Source of the DNA: Fibrobacterota bacterium
GTDB taxonomy: Bacteria; Fibrobacterota; Fibrobacteria; UBA11236
Direction of reading: 5' to 3'
NCBI GenBank assembly: GCA_023249635.1
Contig: JAHFCH010000045.1
Span: forward strand, 1 to 35,669
DNA length: 35,669 nt
Part shown: piece after piece, positions 29,897 through 35,669 of the stretch
How the letters are laid out: each line of letters starts with the position of its first letter
How positions within the stretch are numbered: position 1 is the stretch's first letter
The notes under the pieces: generated by a model
What the model was told of the DNA's origin: nothing
Seen by the model: the letters and a program-made list of their open reading frames with translations, nothing else
Database searches by the model: none
Made by a program: the position numbers and the translations under genes

Positions 29897-32011
29897 ATGG
29901 ATATGCGAGCATGGAAGCTTGCTTTGATAGCCGGGATATGCCTTTGCGCATGCGGCCGACGCGGAGCCGAGAGCGCCGCCGGACCGGGAGAACCATCCGG
30001 GTCCACCGAGTCGGAAGCCGCCCGCGCATCGCGGCTGAGTGCCGACGCCGCTACCGTCTCCCGTTTCCAACGCAACCTCGCCGCCCTGGATTGGGCCACG
30101 GGAATGCTGGCGGCAGCACGGGCGCCCCATGCCGCCGGATCGCCGGAAGGTTTCGGCAGCGGTCCTCAGGCCGCCGGGCAATCCCTGGGCGAACCCGAAG
30201 TGATGAGCGCCTTGATGAAGAGTTCCACGCGCCAGGCGCCGGTGCGGTTGGGACCCGCTCCCCATGGCCGCCTCGCCCTCCGCAAGAGCGCCACCCAGGC
30301 TCCGCCGGAAGATCCCGGCAACGACTTCCTGTTCGAAGGCGATACCTCGTGGTTCGACTACCGCGACTCGGCGCGCGGCACCGTGAACTGGGTCCACGTC
30401 TTCCGGGATCCCGACAATACCGTCAACGCCCTGGTGGTGGATACCTTGATCTACCGCTGGCCGTGTTTAGATTCCACTCCGGTGTTGGTGGGAACCAGCA
30501 CCTCCATGCGGCCATACGTGGGCGGGGAATACCATCTTGTGCTCAGTGACGAGGACGGCGACGGCATTCTGAACGGCGCCAGCGACGGCGCGCCCATGCG
30601 CATCCGCAAGGAATGGCGTTCGGTGGCCGGCGATACCGTGCGCAAATCGGTGTGGCACCTCGATCACGGAAACGCAGAATTACGCGCCAACCTGGACGAG
30701 GGCGTGCCGGTCTCGTTTTCGGAGACCACCTTGGTGGCGGGCCGCGCCATCGCCTGGTCCGCGTCCCGGGACGGTGACGGGGACGGATTCGTATTGCGCG
30801 CGACTTCGGGCCATGATTTGATCGTGAAGACCGAATCCTTCACCTTGGATGCGACCGGCAACCGCTGGTATACCCGCCTCGATAACGGCGACGGCGCCGA
30901 CGGCGATTGGACCACGGCCGCCGACAACCCCTGGTTCCGGTACGGACGCACCGGCGTGTCACCCCGGGGCGATACTTTGGAGGCTTCCCAATCCGGGGAC
31001 GCCGACGGAGACGGATACTACTACGACCCCGCTCCGGGAGCCCGTAACCTGGCCTGGGAAACCCACCACTACACGTCCCGGAAGGGCTACCGCACCTATC
31101 GCGACAGCGTGGTCCGCGAATTGGGCGATCTGGCGGACGCGGGCGACGACCGCGTGATTTCCGGTATGGCGCGTATCGAGTGGCCCGACGGAGGCATCTC
31201 CACGATACGCAGCGTGCGCAAGGGAAACGGCAGCGGATTCGGGATCGGTGACACGGTATCGGTGCGGGAAACGCGCCGTTTCGCCGCCGGTTCGCCGAAC
31301 GAGGGCGGCCTGGATTCCCTGGAACGCGAAGCCTGGATATTGGCCGGTGATCTGGCCAGCCCCGCGGATGACCAATTAATCTGGTCCAACGAGCGCGCCT
31401 GGCACGCGGCCGGGGGCGCGTTGATCACCAGCGTGGCGGAACGGCATGCAGGCGTGTGGGAATATACCGCGGCGTTGCCTGGGGATCGGCGGGCCGAAGG
31501 CCGCTACGAACCCGTCACCGGCCGCTTCCAGGATCGCATCCTGTACCAGGAGGGAAAGTCCACCGAAGTGCTGACCGGGCAACTGGCCGAAGACGGCACG
31601 GGCGAAGTTTCCCTGACGCACTTTGCGGGGGGAGCATCGGAGACGGTACGCCTGGTCGCCACCCGCGCTCCGGGCGCTTTCCGCATCGCCGCGGTCTCCG
31701 GCATCGACACGGCCTGGTACACCCAGGCAGGCGACTCCACCCTGTGCACCCTCGCAAGCCCTCTGCGCTGGACCTACTTAAGCGCCTTCGCCGACGGGGC
31801 GGGGGGCTATCGCATCTTCCGCGCCGATCTCGATCGCGACGGGGCGGCCGTGGGTCAAGGGGAATTCGGATTTTCGCCGGACGGTTCCGGCAGCGGATGG
31901 TTGCAAGCCGGCGAGGCTCCCTCCCTGCGTACGCGTTTCCGGGTCCTGGCCGATGGAACGGTCGATTCCCTACGGGATTACGGGATCGCTGAGAATAGGG
32001 TTAACTTATGA
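29897..32011 (+). CDS. Large lipoprotein with DxDxDG acidic loops, unknown function
   Basis: 704 residues. The N-terminus WKLALIAGICLCACGRR is a lipoprotein signal with lipid-accepting C19 (lipobox L16-C17-A18-C19). A low-complexity linker (about 22-145) leads to a long beta-rich body. Several calcium-binding-like loops are seen: DEDGDGIL, SRDGDGDGF, DNGDGADGDW, DADGDGYYYD and DLDRDG. The repeating pattern W-x-LD, GDTxxxS and E-x-W suggests a repeat-built propeller or beta-barrel-like surface protein, similar in style to hypothetical lipoproteins of Fibrobacterota or related lineages. No enzyme motif recognised. The stop overlaps the next small gene by 4 bases (ATGA), linking it to the first nucleotidyltransferase module. 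Confidence 0.75.
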   Translation: MDMRAWKLALIAGICLCACGRRGAESAAGPGEPSGSTESEAARASRLSADAATVSRFQRNLAALDWATGMLAAARAPHAAGSPEGFGSGPQAAGQSLGEPEVMSALMKSSTRQAPVRLGPAPHGRLALRKSATQAPPEDPGNDFLFEGDTSWFDYRDSARGTVNWVHVFRDPDNTVNALVVDTLIYRWPCLDSTPVLVGTSTSMRPYVGGEYHLVLSDEDGDGILNGASDGAPMRIRKEWRSVAGDTVRKSVWHLDHGNAELRANLDEGVPVSFSETTLVAGRAIAWSASRDGDGDGFVLRATSGHDLIVKTESFTLDATGNRWYTRLDNGDGADGDWTTAADNPWFRYGRTGVSPRGDTLEASQSGDADGDGYYYDPAPGARNLAWETHHYTSRKGYRTYRDSVVRELGDLADAGDDRVISGMARIEWPDGGISTIRSVRKGNGSGFGIGDTVSVRETRRFAAGSPNEGGLDSLEREAWILAGDLASPADDQLIWSNERAWHAAGGALITSVAERHAGVWEYTAALPGDRRAEGRYEPVTGRFQDRILYQEGKSTEVLTGQLAEDGTGEVSLTHFAGGASETVRLVATRAPGAFRIAAVSGIDTAWYTQAGDSTLCTLASPLRWTYLSAFADGAGGYRIFRADLDRDGAAVGQGEFGFSPDGSGSGWLQAGEAPSLRTRFRVLADGTVDSLRDYGIAENRVNL

Positions 32012-32193
32012 GGATGGAATCGGAAAACGCGCGCTTTTTGCGCAATGGCCTCGTTGCGCAGGCCCGGAAGAGAACCCCCGCGGAGCGTCTGAACGCCTTT
32101 GTCCTGCACTCCCGCCGCATGCGCAGCCTCCAGGCGCTGGGCGAAAGCCGGCGCGCCCTAACCCCGACTCCCGAAGTTCCCGATGCCGAATAA
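32008..32193 (+). CDS. Small basic protein, first member of tandem module A
   Basis: 61 residues. The segment RMESENARFLRNGLVAQARKRTPAERLNAFVLHSRRMRSL (shown here only as its outline: MES, FLR, QARK, TPAxR, AF, HSRxMR) is clearly paralogous to the protein at 32815-32997. It is basic and mostly helical. The start overlaps the lipoprotein stop, and the last 11 bases overlap the nucleotidyltransferase start. The TPAxRxxAFxxHSR layout recalls short antitoxin-like partners of nucleotidyltransferase-fold proteins (Rv0078B-related, from memory). Two tandem, co-conserved copies make it very likely to be a real gene. Confidence 0.75.
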   Translation: MRMESENARFLRNGLVAQARKRTPAERLNAFVLHSRRMRSLQALGESRRALTPTPEVPDAE

Positions 32194-32761
32194 TCCCGCC
32201 GCCGAAGCCGATCCCTCCCGCCTGCTGGGCAGCGTGGGTGTTGCCTTGGAAGCCGCCGGCGTGAAATGGGCCGTTGTCGGCGCCATGGCCGTAGCCTATC
32301 ATGGCTGGGTTCGCGCCAGCCTGGATGCCGACGCGGTCATCAGCCTCAATGGCTGCTCTCTCGATCTGGATCAGTTGGGCGGCATGTTGCGTTCCCACGG
32401 CTGGGAAGTGGAAGTGCGTATGGGCGAAAAAGGCGACCCCATAGGGTTCGCCATGCTCATACGGGATGCCGTCGGCAACCAGGCCGATCTCATCAGCGGC
32501 ATCCGCCGCCTGGACCCGGCCTTTTTCGATCGGACCATCGAAGAGAACTGGGACGGCATGCGCTTACGCGTCGCCTCGGTCGAGGATCTCATCGCCCTCA
32601 AGGTGTTCGCGGGCCGCCCCAAGGATATCGAGGACGTAGAAGGCTTGCTGCAGATCCGCGGCGCCTCAATCGATAAGGCGCTTACCCTTAAGCTGTGTCG
32701 TGGCTTTGGGACCCAGGCCACCAAGGCTTGGGAGCGCATCGTCATCCAGAGCAAGGCATAA
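32183..32761 (+). CDS. Nucleotidyltransferase-fold (MNT/AbiEii-like) protein, module A
   Basis: 192 residues. The polymerase-beta-like fold is indicated by VVGAMAVAYHGWVRASLDADAVI (31-53), where GA-x-A stands for the usual GS motif and D48/D50 form the DxD pair; D102 in NQADLISGI is the likely third acid. The late EDLIALKVFAGRPKDIEDVEGLL (134-156) is a typical C-terminal helix motif of AbiEii/MNT-type nucleotidyltransferases. The family modifies proteins or tRNA with nucleotides, and many members are toxins or antitoxins. The ATG overlaps the preceding small gene by 11 bases. A close paralogue occurs at 32987-33559. Target unknown. Confidence 0.82.
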   Translation: MPNNPAAEADPSRLLGSVGVALEAAGVKWAVVGAMAVAYHGWVRASLDADAVISLNGCSLDLDQLGGMLRSHGWEVEVRMGEKGDPIGFAMLIRDAVGNQADLISGIRRLDPAFFDRTIEENWDGMRLRVASVEDLIALKVFAGRPKDIEDVEGLLQIRGASIDKALTLKLCRGFGTQATKAWERIVIQSKA

Positions 32762-32814
32762 ACCAGGCGCGCTCGCGGAATCAGCCACCGTATTCGCCCG
32801 TACCTGTCTATTTT

Positions 32815-32997
32815 ATGGTAATGGAATCCCGGAACGCGCTTTTCCTACGCGCTGGAGTGGTTGAACAAGCCAGGAAAATGACCCCGGCCCAACGCGTGCG
32901 GGCGTTTATCAAGCATTCGCGGCAGATGCGCGCCATTCGCGACGCAGGCATTCAGCAACGTAAGGCCAAGCGGAAGAAAGCCTCCCGTGCCGGTTAG
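32815..32997 (+). CDS. Small basic protein, first member of tandem module B
   Basis: 60 residues, paralogue of the protein at 32008-32193. Shared positions include MxMES at the start, NAxFLR, QARK, TPAxR, AF and HSRxMR; beyond about residue 45 the two diverge, and this copy ends in a lysine/arginine-rich tail (KAKRKKASR). The ATG at 32815 aligns with that of module A. It is separated from module A by a 53-base gap in which no promoter was recognised, and it overlaps the next gene by 11 bases, exactly as in module A. Confidence 0.75.
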   Translation: MVMESRNALFLRAGVVEQARKMTPAQRVRAFIKHSRQMRAIRDAGIQQRKAKRKKASRAG

Positions 32998-33559
32998 CCC
33001 TTCGCCTTCCAATTCCCCGAAACTCCTGGATGAAATCGGCCGGTTGCTCGATGAAGCGGGCGCACGCTGGGCCGCCATCGGAGCATTGGCGGTTGCCTTT
33101 CACGGAGTCGTGAGAGCGAGTTTGGATGCGGATGCGTTAATCAGCCTCAGGGGTAGCGACATCGACATCGATCAATTGGGCGATCGTCTACGCAAGCGCG
33201 GATGGAAAGCGAAAACCCGTATGGGCGAACCCGGGGATCCGCTTGGCTTCGTCATCCGGGTCCAAGACAAAGACGGCAATCAGGTCGATTTAATCGGCGG
33301 CATCCGAAAATTGGATTCTGATTTCTTCCAGAGATCAAAGCGAACCATCGTCGATGGCATGAAGCTCCGGTTCGCGTCCCCGGAGGATCTGATCGCCCTG
33401 AAACTTTTCGCGGGCGGCCCCCGGGATATCGAAGACGCTCAAGGTGTCTTCCAAGTCCAGGCGAAATCCCTTGATCCCGATCTCTTGCGGAAGCTCTGCA
33501 AAGTCTTCGGCGGCGCGACCGCGAAGCATTGCGAGCGCCTGCTTCAGAACAAGGTGTAG
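32987..33559 (+). CDS. Nucleotidyltransferase-fold (MNT/AbiEii-like) protein, module B
   Basis: 190 residues, roughly half identical to module A by eye. It conserves GALAVAFHGVVRASLDADALI (D47/D49), D101 in NQVDLIGGI and EDLIALKLFAGGPRDIEDAQGVF. The start is GTG at 32987, overlapping the small gene in the 11 bases gtgccggttag. Relative to module A the second charged helix changes AGRPKD to AGGPRD. The 3' end overlaps the convergent DUF5989 gene by 16 bases. Same functional reading as for module A: possible toxin, antitoxin or RNA-modifying nucleotidyltransferase. Confidence 0.82.
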   Translation: MPVSPSPSNSPKLLDEIGRLLDEAGARWAAIGALAVAFHGVVRASLDADALISLRGSDIDIDQLGDRLRKRGWKAKTRMGEPGDPLGFVIRVQDKDGNQVDLIGGIRKLDSDFFQRSKRTIVDGMKLRFASPEDLIALKLFAGGPRDIEDAQGVFQVQAKSLDPDLLRKLCKVFGGATAKHCERLLQNKV

Positions 33560-33744
33560 ATGAACGGCGCCAGCGCGCTATGCTGGCCCGCGATCAGCAA
33601 CAAGCCCCCCATCAGCGCCAGCATCGCGAGCAACGGGATCAACCACCACTTTTTATTGTGGCTGATGAACCCGAAGAATTCGGACCAGAAGCCAGGGTTC
33701 TCCAGGTCTTCCTCGCGATCCGGGGCTTGCGGTTGCTTGGCCAT
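33544..33744 (-). CDS. DUF5989 small membrane protein (SxtK-like)
   Basis: 66 residues. A short soluble start (DREEDLENPGFWSEFFGF) is followed by HNKKWWLIPLLAML and one transmembrane helix, ending ALAPFIYTLF. The NKKWWLIP and PFIYTLF ends are the signature of DUF5989, found directly after SxtJ and carbamoyltransferase genes in many bacteria, including the saxitoxin gene cluster where they were named. Role unknown; presumably part of an inner-membrane carbamoylation complex. It starts 9 bases after the SxtJ stop. Confidence 0.85.
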   Translation of the reverse strand: MAKQPQAPDREEDLENPGFWSEFFGFISHNKKWWLIPLLAMLALMGGLLLIAGQHSALAPFIYTLF

Positions 33745-33753
33745 GGGTATCCT

Positions 33754-34239
33754 TCAGTATTGCCGCAGCATCCGCCGCCGCGAGGTCTTGCGCTCGACGG
33801 GTTCGCGCCAGTAGGTATCGAGCTTGGGATCGGGACGCAACCCCAAGGGATCGCGTCGGAACATCCGGGCGGCCAGGCCGAAGGGCGTCAGCACCAGGAA
33901 ATAGAGAACCCCTAGCACGATGGGCGAAACGATGCGGCCGAGCGCATCGCCCAGGGCCGTCCAACCCCGGTGGATAAAGGCCGCGCGGGCGCCCAACCCC
34001 AGACAGGCGACGCCCGCCGCCGCGAAAAGCGCGACCGCCCACACCTGCCACGGCCAGGGACCGCCATGCCGCGTCTTCCAGACGCAAAGCAAACCCAAGA
34101 GCGCGGCCGCGACCAGGAACACGCCGCCCAGCCTTCGCACTTCCACGGTCGTGGCCGCTTTCCGATCCGGTATCCGCATCCGCATCCCGATTCCCGTCCC
34201 CATCCCGATTCCCGTCCCCATCCCGATTCCCGTCCCCAT
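33754..34239 (-). CDS. SxtJ family membrane protein
   Basis: About 161 residues. Two transmembrane segments in the first half (GGVFLVAAALLGLLCVW, VWAVALFAAAGVACLGLG) are followed by WTALGDALGRIVSPIVLGVLYFLVLTPFGLAAR (third helix) and the DPLGLRPDPKLDTYW motif typical of SxtJ. The function is unknown, but the gene is conserved between carbamoyltransferase and DUF5989. The start is uncertain: the ATG at 34239 shares one base with the stop of the carbamoyltransferase gene (TGATG). The first 18 codons are encoded by a tandem repeat that contains three further in-frame ATGs, each with a GGGGA nearby. Confidence 0.8.
   Translation of the reverse strand: MGTGIGMGTGIGMGTGIGMRMRIPDRKAATTVEVRRLGGVFLVAAALLGLLCVWKTRHGGPWPWQVWAVALFAAAGVACLGLGARAAFIHRGWTALGDALGRIVSPIVLGVLYFLVLTPFGLAARMFRRDPLGLRPDPKLDTYWREPVERKTSRRRMLRQY
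34186..34239. repeat. Three perfect copies of an 18-base tandem repeat at the SxtJ start
   Basis: The unit cccgattcccgtccccat (plus strand) repeats exactly three times. On the coding minus strand each unit reads as six codons beginning with ATG (MGTGIG). Since 18 is a multiple of three, copy number changes would keep the frame and add or remove start codons and purine-rich ribosome-binding-site-like sequence. Confidence 0.85.
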
Positions 34240-35669
34240 CAATCCGGCGCGATGGCGGGGAGCCCGCTATCGCTCCCGGTCAGGGGAGGTTGATCCTTTT
34301 TCGCCAGCACGAAGCTTCCCATCACCAACATCTCCAGCCCCGTGCGCATAAAGCAAATATACGCGTCCCAGGGCGAACATACGATGGGTTCCCCGCGCAC
34401 GTTGAAGCTCGTATTCACCAGGATGGGGCAACCGGTGCGGTCGGCAAAGGCGCGGAGCAGCGCATGCAGGGCGGGATTGCGCTCCGCATCCACCGTCTGC
34501 ACCCGGGCCGAACCGTCCACGTGCGTGACCGCCGGGATCCCGCCGCCCACGCCTTTCAGCTTATCGAAGCCGTTCCGCTCCGTCGGCAATGCCCCGCGCT
34601 TCGGTTCACGCACCGGGACGGTGAAAAGCATATAGGGCGACTCCCCTTCCAGAGCGAACCAATGCGCCGCCTCTTCGCGCAGCACCGCCGGCGCGAAGGG
34701 GCGGAAGCCCTCGCGGAATTTGATGCGCATATTTATCCCGCGTTGCATTTCCGCGGAGCGGGGATCGGCCAGTATGCTGCGCGAGCCCAGCGCGCGCGGC
34801 CCGAACTCCATGCGCCCCTGGAACCACCCGATCACCTGGCCTTGGGCCAAGGCGTCGGCCGCGGCTGCATACAGCGCATCGCCCGTAAGCTTCCGGTACG
34901 GCGCGCCTTTTTCCCGCAGCAGCGTTTCGATGGCATCGTCGGAGTAGGCCGGACCCAGCAAGGCTCCTTGCATGGAGTCGGAAGGCAGGGGCGCGCGCGG
35001 GCGCTCCCGGAAGCGATGGTGGGCCAACAGGGCCGCTCCCAGGGCCCCGCCCGCATCGCCGGCCGCGGGTTGGATCCAGATGCGATCGAAGTTGCCGGCT
35101 CGCAGCAGCTTGCCGTTGGCCACGCAGTTAAGGGCCACGCCTCCGGCCAGGCACAGGTTGCGGGATCCGGTGAGAACCGCTGCGCGTCCGCAGATACGCA
35201 GCATGGCCAGTTCCGTCACCTCCTGCACCGAGCGCGCCAGATCCATTTCGCGCTGCGTCAACGCCGACTCGGGCTTGCGCGGCGGGCCGCCGAACAGCGC
35301 GTCAAAGCGCGCATTGGTCATGGCCAGCCCGCCCAGGTAGCCGAAGTAATCCATGTTCAAACGGAAGGATCCGTCTTCGCGCAGATCGATCAGGTTGTCC
35401 AGGATCTTCGCCACGAACTTCGGTTCGCCGTAGGGCGCCAGCCCCATCACTTTGTATTCCCCCGAGTTCACCTTGAAGCCGGTGTAATAGGTGAAGGCGC
35501 TGTACAAGAGCCCGAGACTGTGGGGAAAGCGGATCTCGGAAAGCAACTCCAAGTCGTTGCCCTTGCCGTGCCCGATGGTCGTGGTTTGCCATTCGCCCAC
35601 GCCATCGACCGTGACCACGGCGGCCTCCTCGAAGGGCGAAGGCAAGAAGGCGCTGGCGGCATGGGACTC
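34239..35669 (-). CDS. NodU/CmcH-type carbamoyltransferase (5' part cut by window edge)
   Basis: About 476 residues are visible; the N-terminal end lies beyond the right edge. The visible start SHAASAFLPSPFEEAAVVTVDG is the conserved H-x-SHAxSAF(Y)xSPF metal-binding region. LAGGVALNCVANGKL, GRMEFGPRALGSRSILADPR and NTSFNVRGEPIVCSPWDAY belong to the C-terminal YrdC-like half. Such enzymes transfer a carbamoyl group from carbamoyl phosphate, via carbamoyl-adenylate, to a sugar hydroxyl or a polyketide/glycan. Followed directly (overlapping TGATG) by SxtJ and DUF5989, the conserved trio; the acceptor here is unknown but the locus suggests a surface glycan. The stop is TGA at 34239-34241. Confidence 0.93.
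   Translation of the reverse strand, partial: ESHAASAFLPSPFEEAAVVTVDGVGEWQTTTIGHGKGNDLELLSEIRFPHSLGLLYSAFTYYTGFKVNSGEYKVMGLAPYGEPKFVAKILDNLIDLREDGSFRLNMDYFGYLGGLAMTNARFDALFGGPPRKPESALTQREMDLARSVQEVTELAMLRICGRAAVLTGSRNLCLAGGVALNCVANGKLLRAGNFDRIWIQPAAGDAGGALGAALLAHHRFRERPRAPLPSDSMQGALLGPAYSDDAIETLLREKGAPYRKLTGDALYAAAADALAQGQVIGWFQGRMEFGPRALGSRSILADPRSAEMQRGINMRIKFREGFRPFAPAVLREEAAHWFALEGESPYMLFTVPVREPKRGALPTERNGFDKLKGVGGGIPAVTHVDGSARVQTVDAERNPALHALLRAFADRTGCPILVNTSFNVRGEPIVCSPWDAYICFMRTGLEMLVMGSFVLAKKDQPPLTGSDSGLPAIAPD

Noticed and set aside
32008-33559. Classical HEPN/MNT toxin-antitoxin pair
   Set aside because: The nucleotidyltransferase side fits MNT, but the 60-residue partner is basic and lacks the HEPN R-x4-6-H motif, so the standard name was not used.
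34186-34239. Possible CRISPR repeats
   Set aside because: The units are 18-base head-to-tail copies with no spacers and they lie inside a coding region.

Overview
The window is about 36 kb of GC-rich DNA (roughly 65% G+C by eye) from a Gram-negative-type bacterium. It encodes an outer-membrane polysaccharide export protein, at least two probable lipoproteins, a PEP-CTERM protein with its exosortase-system partners, an RpoD-like sigma factor and a MnSOD. No 16S or ribosomal protein gene is present, so the phylum cannot be read directly. The mix of XrtA-type exopolysaccharide genes and secreted proteins with beta-sandwich-like tails would fit Fibrobacterota or a similar deep lineage, but that is inference. 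No tRNA, rRNA, CRISPR array or insertion sequence was recognised, and no gene-free stretch exceeds 300 bases.

Region 1 (1-14.7 kb) is an envelope glycan locus. A minus-strand operon encodes a Wza-like export protein, UDP-GlcNAc 2-epimerase (wecB) and a YdcF-family membrane protein. Divergent to it are a FemAB-like XrtA-associated protein and a TIGR03087-type glycosyltransferase, facing a gene for a small PEP-CTERM protein. Upstream of that come a glucose/sorbosone dehydrogenase-like beta-propeller, L-2-hydroxyglutarate oxidase (lhgO), a double VanZ protein and a second FemAB-like protein. At the head of this strand are three translationally coupled genes for polyprenyl-phosphate phosphoribosyltransferase, DprE2 and DprE1, i.e. 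the known route to polyprenyl-phosphoryl-D-arabinofuranose apart from a phosphatase. No exosortase and no arabinosyltransferase lie in the window.

Region 2 (14.7-18.8 kb) holds a PuuD-like membrane protein with a separate adjacent c-type cytochrome lipoprotein (a possible split PuuD), three coupled genes of unknown function (two for secreted proteins) and sodA behind an intergenic region with a palindrome and direct repeats. Region 3 (18.9-24.1 kb) is a minus-strand set of a membrane-anchored TPR protein, an SGNH-like partner, an MBOAT acyltransferase and an SDR, probably an envelope O-acylation module. Region 4 (24.1-26.8 kb) has an unusual set of competing inverted repeats, an RpoD-family sigma factor, and mrp with its DUF971 partner.

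Region 5 (26.8-35.7 kb) returns to sugar metabolism with a UDP-sugar 6-dehydrogenase and a UDP-glucuronate 4-epimerase, separated by an orphan ribbon-helix-helix protein and a perfect inverted repeat. It continues with a large lipoprotein carrying acidic DxDxDG loops, then two tandem copies of a two-gene module (basic ~60-residue protein plus nucleotidyltransferase-fold protein, each pair overlapping by exactly 11 bases). It ends with the conserved carbamoyltransferase-SxtJ-DUF5989 trio, whose first gene is cut by the window edge. The most novel-looking items are the duplicated small-protein/nucleotidyltransferase modules and the arabinose-donor cassette embedded in a PEP-CTERM exopolysaccharide locus.
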